From Chloroflexi bacterium UBA6077 (GTDB lineage: Bacteria > Chloroflexota > UBA6077), in NCBI GenBank assembly GCA_002436065.1, contig DIXP01000021.1:161007-225006 (forward strand): DNA of 64,000 nucleotides, written 5' to 3'. Position numbers and translations under genes: made by a program. The number at the start of each line of letters is the position of its first letter. Within the stretch, counting starts at the first letter, position 1. Positions 53,191 to 60,723 of the stretch are shown in pieces. The notes beneath the pieces are model-generated. The model saw nothing but the letters and a program-made list of their open reading frames with translations, had not been told where the DNA came from and ran no database searches.

Positions 53191-53219
53191 CCTAGGGGAC
53201 CCATAGGCCTTTGGTCAAC
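53191..53219 (+). other. tRNA-core-like site (candidate right attachment site)
   Basis: It aligns to the tRNA half region at 43591-43618 over 28 positions with 23 matches and one gap, sharing CCTA-GG, CATA-GCC and TTGGTC-AC in the same orientation. It is not followed by a T-arm. A TGACCAAGGGACT unit of the 43.4-kb array type lies just upstream at 53137-53150. The second integrase ends 173 bases further on, repeating the arrangement seen at the left site. Confidence 0.55.
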
Positions 53220-53391
53220 TGCAATAGGCGTCCTACCTCCGGGTCCGCCCGTCATGAACGCACGTGGATAGGCTACAGACGACAGTCCGAGCGATAGACT
53301 CGCCTGGTTGGAGTCCTTCGCCGTTCTCCGGTGCACACTTCGTGGGCCAGCCGAGGTCCCATACCCGTATTACAGCTACTCTACCGTCGGG

Positions 53392-54078
53392 TCAAATCTT
53401 CCAGTTTCTCTTGCCAGTAAGGGGATTCAGGGTGTCAAGCGGAGAGATCCTTCTCCGAGTTACCACCACTTGGGATGCGACGTGATCGAAGTACCTGCGA
53501 GTCATCTCCAGCGTCTCATGGCCGAGGATGCGCTGTAGGGTAAGGCTGTCTCCGCCGCTTACGAGGTAGGTGGTGGCGAAGGTGTGGCGCAGTAGGTGGA
53601 CGTGGAGCCTGGGCACGTCTGCCTTGTCGGCCAGGCGCCTGAATACCGATGCGATGGCGCTCTCGGAGAGTGACTGTCCGTCTAGGCTCAGGAACACCCT
53701 CTCGGGATCGCCGTCCTTGGGTTGGAAGTGCAGGACGTACCGCTGGAGGAGACGAGTGGCTTTGTTGTCGAATGGGACGATCCTCCTCTCCTTCTGCCCC
53801 TTGCTCATCACCTTCAGCCACCCGTCCTCCATGTGCAGGTCGGCCATCTTCAAGCCGATCAGCTCGGCGCGGCGAAGACCGGTGTCAAGGAAGAGGGAGA
53901 CTATTGCCGCATCCCGGCACCCACTCTGGGTGTTCACGTTGAGGCAGGAGAGCATTCTAGCGATCTCCTCACTGGTGAGGGTCTGCAGCATCTTCCTCGG
54001 GGCCTTGGGCACCCTGAGTTTCGCAAGGACGTTGTCTGGAAGGTGGTCCTCTTCTAGGAGCCAGAAGGAGAAGTCGGT
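53392..54078 (-). pseudogene. Tyrosine recombinase, N-terminally truncated (integrase 2)
   Basis: The frame runs from about 54078 to the stop at 53392 and gives the end of the core-binding domain (FWLLEEDHLPDNVLAKL). The complete catalytic domain follows: DTGLRRAELIG (Arg), KGQKERRIVPF (Lys), HLLRHTFATTYL (His-x-x-Arg) and LGHETLEMTRRYFDH (His, nucleophile Tyr). The first part of the core-binding domain is missing; upstream the frame runs into antisense of an HTH gene. It differs from integrase 1 in sequence. It is probably inactive, because the arm and core-binding regions are incomplete. Confidence 0.8.
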
Positions 54079-54369
54079 TGGTGTCCGCCGGAGCAGGCTG
54101 CGGAGTACCTGCAGGTCGATCGTGAGACGATCTACCGCTACATCCGTCAAGGCAAGCTGGTCGCCACCAAACTTGGACGTGCCTACCGCATCCCGCGCCG
54201 TAGTATCGACCTGCTGCTCTGGACGACCAGGACAAGGCCTGACATAACGCTCAGGGAGTACGCGGGCACCGAGGTGGCGGAGTTCATCGAGGCCGACAGC
54301 CTGGACGAGGAGACGCAGGAAGTCGCGGATCGCTTTCTCAGAGCCAAGAGACTCAGTCGGCCCGCATGA
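54058..54369 (+). pseudogene. Truncated excisionase-type HTH (antitoxin-like) gene
   Basis: On the plus strand the frame from about 54082 reads CPPEQAAEYLQVDRETIYRY, then IRQGKLVATKLGRAYRIPRR and LREYAGTEVAEFIEADS, ending at TGA 54369. The first 50 residues are a MerR/excisionase-family helix-turn-helix (HTH_17 style), and the tail resembles antitoxins paired with PIN toxins. There is no start codon between the upstream stop (54055-54057) and the domain, so its 5' end is lost. It lies on the opposite strand to integrase 2 and meets it at the same breakpoint. Confidence 0.65.
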
Positions 54370-54370
54370 C

Positions 54371-54447
54371 CGTGATCGTTCAACCCGGCTGTTCTTCGAT
54401 GCGTCCTGCTTGATCGCCGCAGTTGGATCTCCCGTCCGGAGGGTCGA
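54371..54447 (+). pseudogene. Fragment of a PIN-domain toxin gene
   Basis: Directly after the truncated HTH gene, another frame reads STRLFFDASCLIAAVGSP, the first strand and conserved Asp of a PIN ribonuclease. The match ends within about 25 residues and no start codon is in frame. HTH followed by PIN is a common toxin-antitoxin order, so this is probably the remains of such a pair. Confidence 0.45.
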
Positions 54448-54903
54448 CCTTCCCGCTGTCTCTCTGTGCGGAAGGTCTTCTCCGCGTAGTTGTATCTTAG
54501 CCACTGATCCTTGAGGCGAAAAGAAGCATCGCGGCCAGACTGCGCGCGAACGCGCTGAACTCCTTCCGCTGTGCCTTGGCCAAGGGGACTCATGGGCGAG
54601 GGGTGTCCTTGATCGCCCTCTGAACGCGAGCTGGGACGATGCCTGAGGGGCGCCTGAGGCGCCGAGAAGTCCGGAAGGCACCGCGCGGCCGAACTCGTGA
54701 AGACTCGCACCGGCGCACGGCCTTGATCAGGGACTCCTGTCCGTCACAATCCTATCCAGGACCTGCCGTGGTGACCACGAGAGTGTTAACGCCGGGTTGC
54801 CACGGCCACAGACCGCCGGAGTTGGGCTCTAAACAACGGTTCCCAGTAGGATTCCTAATGGGGCCCACCTCGACGCCACCATCAGGAATTCGGGACTATA
54901 CGT

Positions 54904-54961
54904 ACGAGTAACTCCCAGGTACTTCCCAAGTAATCCAACAGATCTACAATAGGACCGGGTC
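54904..54961 (+). repeat. 58-bp direct repeat, copy 2
   Basis: It matches 42984-43041 at 50 of 58 positions without gaps, same orientation. It flanks the right side of the integrase-containing region; the distance between copies is about 11.9 kb. Confidence 0.8.
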
Positions 54962-55148
54962 AGGCCTAAGGTCTCAACTCGTCCTGGGGTGCGGGCGACG
55001 CCGCTTAGGGATGCGGTTGGGGACACGGCACAACCTGGTGCGCCTGGCGGAGTGATGGTCTTTCGTCGGTCGACACTAAGCAAGCCCGAACTGGGGACTG
55101 CGCAGGAGATGCGCCCTGAGATCAAGGAAGCACTAGCCTTCGCGGGGA

Positions 55149-55565
55149 TTACCCGAGGAGATCCGAAGGGGACAGCACGACGATCTCTTCGACGAAGCTG
55201 AAGTGACCGAGGTTCAAAGTAACGAGGGGGAAGTCTTTGGCCCAGGCAGTGGCAGCAACCAACGCATCGCTTTGCCAGGTGGGCTGGGTTCGACCCGCGT
55301 ACTTCGACCGGAGGCGGTCGAAGCGATCCAGGATGACTGGATCAGGGTACAGGATCCGAAGGTCGGAGAGGAGTCTGTGGATAGCCCAGCGCTCGGAGGC
55401 GGAAAGCCCCTGCTTCTGAAGGAGTTCGCGTCGGGACAGCGAGGCACAATAGAGAGGCCGGAAGCCCGGATCCAAGAGACCCTGCAGACCGTGCCACCGC
55501 TTCAGTATGCCGATCAAGACGTCCGTGTCCAGCAGATGCCCACGGGCCCTCCGTGGCCCCGTCAA
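55149..55565 (-). CDS. PIN-domain toxin (VapC-like)
   Basis: The product is 138 residues. The PIN active site shows HLLDTDVLIGIL (Asp14 region), a central YCASLSRRELL (Glu) and DALVAATAWAKDFPLVTLNL with the final acidic residues. VapC-type toxins are Mg-dependent RNases that cut tRNA or rRNA. The start overlaps the antitoxin stop by four bases, typical for a toxin-antitoxin operon. It is complete and probably functional, unlike the fragment at 54371. Confidence 0.85.
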   Translation of the reverse strand: MTGPRRARGHLLDTDVLIGILKRWHGLQGLLDPGFRPLYCASLSRRELLQKQGLSASERWAIHRLLSDLRILYPDPVILDRFDRLRSKYAGRTQPTWQSDALVAATAWAKDFPLVTLNLGHFSFVEEIVVLSPSDLLG

Positions 55566-55870
55566 TCCCCCGCCTCGAGGCTGCTGAGGAACTCGGCGTC
55601 GCTGAGGGACGTCCCGTCCAGCCTCCTGGAGTTCTGGGCCCTGAGCTCTGCGGCGTACGCCGCCGGATCGTCGATATCTTCGAAGACCCGAAGGGAGGCG
55701 AACCCGATCTCGTCCAGGGCGGACTCCGGTATCAGGTAGCGGCCGCCCACCTTGATGGCTCTTAGGGCGCCGCGACGGATCATCGCCCGGACACCTCCCG
55801 GCGAGTGGCGGAGGAGATCGGCGACTTCCTCAACGGTGTAGGTCTGTTCGTAGCGTGTGGCCAGCGACAT
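55562..55870 (-). CDS. HTH antitoxin partner of the PIN toxin
   Basis: The product is 102 residues. The N-terminal helix-turn-helix (TYTVEEVADLLRHSPGGVRA, then MIRRGALRAIKVGGRYLIPE) is of the excisionase/MerR type. The C-terminal tail (residues 60-102, acidic) would wrap the toxin. It is first in the operon, with ATGA overlap to the PIN gene, so it likely represses its own promoter and neutralises the toxin. Confidence 0.85.
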   Translation of the reverse strand: MSLATRYEQTYTVEEVADLLRHSPGGVRAMIRRGALRAIKVGGRYLIPESALDEIGFASLRVFEDIDDPAAYAAELRAQNSRRLDGTSLSDAEFLSSLEAGD

Positions 55871-56046
55871 CTGGATCCTCCCGACCCGTCAAATGTATAC
55901 GTATTCGTCAACCGCGTCAAGAAGATCTCAAACCGTCACTGGCTTATGCCAACATGGATGTTGCCTGGTGGGCAGGAATCACCTAGAAACATCTCCGATC
56001 GCCTCGTCGACGGGGCGTTGGAGAAATCAGATCATCATAGAATCTA

Positions 56047-56604
56047 ATGAATACCTTCGCCATACTAATACGCGGCATCAATGTCGGCGGCAAGAATACG
56101 GTACCGATGGCGGGGCTGAAGAAATGTCTGGAAGAACTGGGATTCTCCAACGTCGCGACTTTCATCGCCAGCGGTAACGTGATTTTAGGATCCGATAAAC
56201 GCACCGAGGAAGTAAAAGCTCGGATTGAAAAGGCACTGCCCGAGAGCTTCAAACTTGATAGCGAGCTCATCAAGGTCTTGGTCCTAACGCGTGAGCAGCT
56301 CCAAGCTGTCATCGATAACAAGCCTAAAGGCTTTGGTGAACAGCCAGATATATATCACAGCGACGCGATCTTTCTGATGGGCATTGATGCGGCTCAGGCG
56401 ATGCCGGTATTCGACCCGCGGGAGGGAGTCGACAAGATCTGGCCCGGTGATGGTGTAATCTACTCACAACGCCTCAGCGCCCTCCGTACCAAGAGCCGTA
56501 TGAGCAGGATCGTCGGCACACCGGCCTACCAGTCGATGACCATCCGCAGCTGGAGCACCACCACAAAATTGCTAGGAATACTGAAAGATGCAGACAAGGA
56601 GTAA
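56047..56604 (+). CDS. DUF1697 family protein
   Basis: The product is 185 residues. The opening MNTFAILIRGINVGGKNTVP, then LGFSNVATFIASGNVI and later IWPGDGVIYSQRL, are the conserved blocks of DUF1697. This is a common bacterial family of unknown function with a ferredoxin-like fold. Length is normal. The ATG follows the AT-rich stretch at 56030-56046 without a clear ribosome site. Its codon use looks less GC-rich than the neighbours, which may mean separate acquisition. Confidence 0.9.
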   Translation: MNTFAILIRGINVGGKNTVPMAGLKKCLEELGFSNVATFIASGNVILGSDKRTEEVKARIEKALPESFKLDSELIKVLVLTREQLQAVIDNKPKGFGEQPDIYHSDAIFLMGIDAAQAMPVFDPREGVDKIWPGDGVIYSQRLSALRTKSRMSRIVGTPAYQSMTIRSWSTTTKLLGILKDADKE

Positions 56605-56928
56605 CTGTGTGGAGATAGCACCCAGTGAAGTAGCCAGGGGACTTTCCGACACTGGCCGTTTGAGGTTCGCGCAGATCTCGGAGGCAGGCATCTCGGGATC
56701 GATACCGAGGGCCCGGCGAGGAGTTCCGCGGGCGTCAGCCGCGAAACGCCCGGGACCCTGATGTGCTACCATGGGGCACGGAATCGGGCAGAGCAACCCT
56801 GGCAGGAATGAGGGCTATGTCCCTACAGCCGAGCCGTTGGGCAAGCCGGAGCGCCAGGACAAATTCTGGACAAATCCGGCTGCGAGACTGCCTGTGAGTG
56901 CTCACACTCTACATAACGCCTGCTCGCT

Positions 56929-57029
56929 ACAGAATCCGGAATCGGCTTGGGCGTAGGGGAAACGGTACACGGGACAGACGGGGAAGACCTCCAGGGAATC
57001 CCTGGAAGCCCTCCCCTAGTATTCACATC
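56929..57029 (+). repeat. 101-bp dispersed direct repeat, copy B
   Basis: It matches 3735-3835 at 86 of 101 positions, ungapped and in the same orientation. The hairpin (CCAGGGA-A-TCCCTGG plus an outer GGG/CCC helix) is kept although several bases differ. Unlike copy A, it is followed directly by a tRNA 3' half. Confidence 0.8.
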
Positions 57030-57030
57030 C

Positions 57031-57065
57031 GTGAGGTCGAGGGTTCGAGTCCCCCCTCGCCCACC
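57031..57065 (+). other. tRNA 3' half remnant
   Basis: AGGTC (variable loop), GAGGG-TTCGAGT-CCCCC (T-arm, one A/C mismatch), CTCGCCC (acceptor strand) and ACC follow in the order of a tRNA 3' end. A matching 5' acceptor GGGCGAG with D-arm is not found upstream, where the 101-bp repeat lies instead. It is probably the 3' remnant of a tRNA gene disrupted by integration. Confidence 0.6.
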
Positions 57066-57070
57066 CCCAA

Positions 57071-57095
57071 GACCCCCGTCACGACGGGGGTTTTT
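57071..57095 (+). terminator. Intrinsic terminator
   Basis: CCCCCGTC and GACGGGGG form a GC-rich stem with a small loop, followed by TTTTTC. It lies eight bases after the tRNA remnant and was probably its original terminator. Confidence 0.85.
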
Positions 57096-57238
57096 CTATT
57101 AGCGGGGATCTATGGTACAGGGCTCGATGCACTTGCCGGCATATCTGCCCCCCTTCCGGCCGGTGAAGACCCAGCCGCCTTCCCGCCAGCTTTCTCCATG
57201 GGAGTTCCGCTCGACCTCCTGACGAACTCGCCATTCCT

Positions 57239-57991
57239 TCAAGCTGAGGTCCTGCAACCTGGCGAAGCCCATCTCCCGAACAAACACACCCCGAGCATTC
57301 GCGGGGGGGCCTGATAGTTCGGGGTGTGTTTGTTCCAGAGGCTGGCGAGGGCGGATCGTAGGCGGCAAAAGTTCCTCGTTCCCCAATTCTTCATTCTGGT
57401 CAGCTTCCATGCGGCAATCCCCTCCCCTTCCTGCCTGTTGGCGCTGGCTTTGCTATCCCCTACCGATGGAGCATCGGCAGGACGGAGTTTGTTGCGCTTC
57501 TTCCACCTAGCCACGAAGGTCAACCCCCTATCCAGTGCCTCCCCCAACCAGGAGGCCGCCGAGAAGCCTCGATCCCAAACGTACAGCAACCTCTCCTTTG
57601 CCCAGGCTGCCGTCACCCTGTCCAGGATGCTTCTCGCTGCCCCTGATGGACCATCCTCCTCCCCCATATCCCACATCACGAAATCGTGATCTATCCACAA
57701 CTCCGTCGTGACTCCCGTGTGCGAGACTCCTGTGGTCGGTCCATGGCTGGCCAGGAAGTCTAATACCACCTCCCTTCTCGTCCGGCAAGTCTCGCACAGA
57801 GCCAGATCGGCACGGGCGAGCCAGGGGAGTTGTCCTGGAGCCGTGGGGACTACGCGACCTGGGATGCTTATGGTGATCGGGTTTCTCAGCACCTTATCAA
57901 GACCGGATGGGCGGTTTCGGATATCGGGAAACAATGCCAACGGCGTTATCGTGACCTGGTACCCAATCTCGAATTCCAGGAATCTTTCCAT
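57239..57991 (-). mobile_element. Degraded DDE-type transposase (insertion sequence remnant)
   Basis: The minus-strand frame from about 57991 gives TTELWIDHDFVMWDMGEEDG, then ERLLYVWDRGFSAASWLGEA and LTFVARWKKRNKLRP, a DDE transposase core (D-R-G-[YF] with nearby acidic residues). The sequence beyond about 57400 loses resemblance and ends at 57239. The first 100 residues look complete back to a start at 57991 or nearby. The frame abuts the response-regulator start (57990) on the other strand, so the element sits right at the promoter of that operon. Confidence 0.6.
57278..57335. repeat. 17-bp perfect inverted repeat
   Basis: GAACAAACACACCCCGA (57278-57294) is exactly reverse-complementary to 57319-57335 with a 24-base loop containing seven Gs. 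It overlaps the end of the transposase remnant, so it may be the subterminal hairpin or end of the element. Confidence 0.7.
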
Positions 57992-58670
57992 GCCTGCTAT
58001 CCTTTTCGTCGAAGATGATGCCACCATTGCCATGGGGGTGGAATACTCGCTCAAGCAGGACGGTTTCCAGGTCAGCCTGGCTTACCGCCTGGAGGAAGCC
58101 CGCGGCCTGCTCAAGCGCAGCCCCTTTGACCTGGTGCTGCTGGACCTGGGTCTGCCGGATGGCAGCGGCTACGAGCTGTGCAAAGAAATCCGCGCCGCCG
58201 GGGATACGCCCATCATCATCCTCTCTGCCCGCGACGAAGAGGCCAGCATCGTCCTCGGCCTCGACCTGGGCGCGGACGACTACCTCACCAAGCCCTTCCG
58301 CCTGCGCGAGCTGATCTCGCGCATGAAGGCCGTGCTGCGCCGGCGTGGGCCGGTCGAGGCAGCTGACCGCACCCTTACCTGCGGGGGCGTGACGGTGGTC
58401 GCCCAGCAGGCCAAGGTGTACAAGAACGGGCGCGAGGTGCTCCTGACCGCGTTGGAATACCGGCTGCTGCTCACCCTGGTCGCCAACCAGGGGCGGGTGC
58501 TCACCCGCGGCCAGATCCTGGCCCAGATCTGGGACGTGGACGAGGATTTCGTCAACGACAACACGCTCACCGTGTACATCAAGCGCCTGCGCGAGAAGCT
58601 CGAGGACGACCCGCAGAACCCTGCGCTGATCAAGACCGTGCGCGGCCTGGGCTATATGGCAGGCGATTGA
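57990..58670 (+). CDS. OmpR-family response regulator
   Basis: The product is 226 residues. ATG 57990 is chosen because the receiver domain begins right there (ILFVEDDATIAMG). The phospho-acceptor is Asp52 in LVLLDLGLPDG, with the Thr/Ser and Lys switch residues in IIILSARD and YLTKPF. The C-terminal winged helix (about 130-224, ending LIKTVRGLGYM) binds DNA. The next gene encodes its histidine kinase 1 base downstream, followed by an ABC transporter, the layout of BceRSAB/VraRS-like antimicrobial-peptide sensing modules. A transposase remnant abuts its upstream side. Confidence 0.93.
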   Translation: MPAILFVEDDATIAMGVEYSLKQDGFQVSLAYRLEEARGLLKRSPFDLVLLDLGLPDGSGYELCKEIRAAGDTPIIILSARDEEASIVLGLDLGADDYLTKPFRLRELISRMKAVLRRRGPVEAADRTLTCGGVTVVAQQAKVYKNGREVLLTALEYRLLLTLVANQGRVLTRGQILAQIWDVDEDFVNDNTLTVYIKRLREKLEDDPQNPALIKTVRGLGYMAGD

Positions 58671-58671
58671 C

Positions 58672-59904
58672 ATGAACCTTCTCACCCACACCGAAGACCG
58701 ACGTTTGCTGTTTCGCATGGCGGCCCTGTCGCTGGTCGCACTGCTCCTGGCCGCGGCCCTCAGCCTGGCGATGACGGCGTACGTCAACCGGGCGCTCGCG
58801 GATACCTACGCGGGCATCGTGGGCACGGTGGCGCAAAAATATCCCGAGGCCGAGGCGCAGGTGGTGCAGGATCTCAGCGCGCCGGACGCTCCCTCCGTCA
58901 GCCTGGGCCACCAGCTGTTGGGGAGATATGGGCTGCGGGACCTGGGCGCAGCGCAACGCGGCATCGGAGCCGGGCTGTTGGCGCGCCTACTGCCGGCCGG
59001 GTTGGCGCTGACCGGGCTGGCCTGCGCCGGGTTCGCCCTGCTGCTGGCAGGGTACCGGCGCTCCATCTCCGCGCAGGTGGCCGGGCTATCGGCCTACCTG
59101 CGCCAGATCGAAGCCGGCGATTATGCCCTGGACGTGCGCGACAACGGCGAGGGCAGCTTCAGCCTGCTGAAGAACGACCTGTACAAGGTCACCGTGCGTC
59201 TGCGCGAGCAGGCCGAGCTGCTGCAAAAGGATAAGACCGCCCTCTCCAACCTGATCGCCGATATCTCCCACCAGATCAAGACCCCCCTCACCTCGCTGGG
59301 AGTGCTGGCCGACCTGCTGGCCGAAGACCCGCCCGAGGAAGACCGGCGCGCCTTCGTCGAGCGGCTGCGCGCGCAGCTTGGGCGCATCCAATGGCTGGTA
59401 GCGGCGCTGCTCAAGCTGGCCCGCCTGGATGCCGGCACGGCGGCCTTTAAGAGCGAGTCGGTGGCGCTCCGTGAGCTGGTGCGGCACGCGCTGGAGCCGC
59501 TGCAGATCCCGCTCGAGATCAAGAAACAGCGCCTCGAAGTCCACGGGGATGACGGCGCGAGCTTTACCGGCGACCTCAACTGGAGCGCGGAAGCCTTGAC
59601 CAACGTGGTCAAAAACTGTGTGGAGCACACCCCGGAGGGTGGGAAGATCGAGATCGCTTACGCCGCCAACGCCCTGTACGCCGAGATCACCGTCAGCGAC
59701 GACGGCGAAGGCATCGCGGGCGCGGACCTGCCCAACATCTTCAACCGCTTCTACCGCGGCGCGAACGCGGGCGAGAACAGCGTCGGCATCGGGTTGGCGC
59801 TGGCCAAAGCCATCTTTAACGCCCAGGGCGGGGATATCGCCGTCCACAGCCAGCGCGGCATGGGGACGAGCTTCGAGATCCGCCTTTTCCGCGGGGTGGT
59901 TTAG
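58672..59904 (+). CDS. Sensor histidine kinase
   Basis: The product is 410 residues. Two transmembrane helices are at about 14-42 (MAALSLVALLLAAALSLAM) and 105-125 (AGLALTGLACAGFALLLAG), flanking a short extracytoplasmic loop. A HAMP-like linker follows, then the H-box ADISHQIKTPLTS (His200). The N-box (VVKNCVEHT), G1 (DDGEGI) and G2 (GIGLALAKAI) of the ATPase domain are complete. The small sensor loop suggests signal input through the ABC permease, as in Bce-type systems. Start ATG 58672 follows the regulator stop. Confidence 0.92.
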   Translation: MNLLTHTEDRRLLFRMAALSLVALLLAAALSLAMTAYVNRALADTYAGIVGTVAQKYPEAEAQVVQDLSAPDAPSVSLGHQLLGRYGLRDLGAAQRGIGAGLLARLLPAGLALTGLACAGFALLLAGYRRSISAQVAGLSAYLRQIEAGDYALDVRDNGEGSFSLLKNDLYKVTVRLREQAELLQKDKTALSNLIADISHQIKTPLTSLGVLADLLAEDPPEEDRRAFVERLRAQLGRIQWLVAALLKLARLDAGTAAFKSESVALRELVRHALEPLQIPLEIKKQRLEVHGDDGASFTGDLNWSAEALTNVVKNCVEHTPEGGKIEIAYAANALYAEITVSDDGEGIAGADLPNIFNRFYRGANAGENSVGIGLALAKAIFNAQGGDIAVHSQRGMGTSFEIRLFRGVV

Positions 59905-60039
59905 GGTGCGGTCGTTCCTGTCAGGGATACAGGTCAGGTTGTGTTACGTGAATAAATTGTCACAATTGCAGTCACCGCAGGGTCACTCGCCATCCGTATG
60001 CTGAGATTATCGGTACTGTAAGAATCTTGGAGGCACAAC

Positions 60040-60723
60040 GTGGAAATTCTCAAGGTGCACAACCTTTCTAAGGTATACGGAAAAGGCGATACGCAGATCA
60101 AAGCCCTGGATGACGTCTCCTTCACGGTGGAGAAAGGGGAGTTCGTCGCCATCGTCGGCCCTTCCGGCTCGGGCAAATCGACCCTGCTGCACATCCTGGG
60201 CGGGGTGGACACGCCCAGCTCCGGCCAGGTGCTGGTGGATGGCACGGACATCTGCGCCCTCGACCAGACGAAACTGGCGATCTTCCGCCGCCGGCAGATC
60301 GGCCTCATCTACCAGTTCTACAACCTGATCCCCATCCTCAACGTCGAGGAAAACATCACCCTGCCGCTGCTATTGGATGGGCGCAGCCTGGACGAGGCGC
60401 GCTTGCAGGAGCTCGTGACCACCCTGGGACTGGCTGACCGGACCAAACATCTGCCCAACCAGCTCTCCGGCGGGCAGCAGCAGCGCGTCTCCATCGGGCG
60501 TGCGCTGATCAATAACCCCGCGCTGGTGCTGGCCGACGAGCCGACCGGCAACCTGGATAGCGGCAACTCCAAGGAGATCATCGCCCTGCTCAAGCTCTCC
60601 AACCAGCGCTACCACCAGACGCTGATCGTGGTGACCCACGACCGCGACATCGCGCTGCAGGCCGACCGCATCATCTCCTTCGGCGATGGGCGCATCGTGC
60701 GTGACGAGGCGGTGCGGGCATGA
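60040..60723 (+). CDS. ABC transporter ATP-binding protein (MacB/BceA-like)
   Basis: The product is 227 residues. GTG 60040 is preceded by GGAGG. Walker A is GPSGSGKST (40-48), signature LSGGQQQRV, Walker B LVLADEPTG and an H-loop VVTHD. It belongs to the MacB/LolD/BceA group. It overlaps the permease gene by four bases (ATGA). With the permease it would move lipophilic or peptide substrates out of, or away from, the membrane. Confidence 0.93.
   Translation: MEILKVHNLSKVYGKGDTQIKALDDVSFTVEKGEFVAIVGPSGSGKSTLLHILGGVDTPSSGQVLVDGTDICALDQTKLAIFRRRQIGLIYQFYNLIPILNVEENITLPLLLDGRSLDEARLQELVTTLGLADRTKHLPNQLSGGQQQRVSIGRALINNPALVLADEPTGNLDSGNSKEIIALLKLSNQRYHQTLIVVTHDRDIALQADRIISFGDGRIVRDEAVRA

Larger units (their letters stand above)
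54370..55148. other. Non-coding region between the broken and intact HTH/PIN loci
   Basis: Apart from the PIN fragment, no gene is supported. A tRNA-anticodon-like core (AAGGGGACTCATGGGC, 54582-54597) appears within a CCTTGGCCAAGG palindrome context, and the 58-bp repeat copy 2 lies at 54904-54961. Confidence 0.4.
56605..57098. other. Intergenic region with repeat copy B, tRNA remnant and terminator
   Basis: No supported gene. From 56929 it holds the second 101-bp repeat, then a tRNA 3' segment and an intrinsic terminator. A CCAGGGGACTTTCCGA sequence near 56633 resembles the short units of the 43.4-kb array. Confidence 0.5.

Noticed and set aside
56929..57065. A complete intron-containing tRNA
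   Set aside because: The proposed 5' acceptor (GGGCGTA) pairs for only five of seven positions and no D-arm is visible.
3728..57314. Two short peptides sharing PPGNPWKPSPSIHI at 3.8 and 57.0 kb
   Set aside because: The similarity comes from the 101-bp DNA repeat; in the second copy the frame continues through a tRNA 3' end, so it is not a gene.
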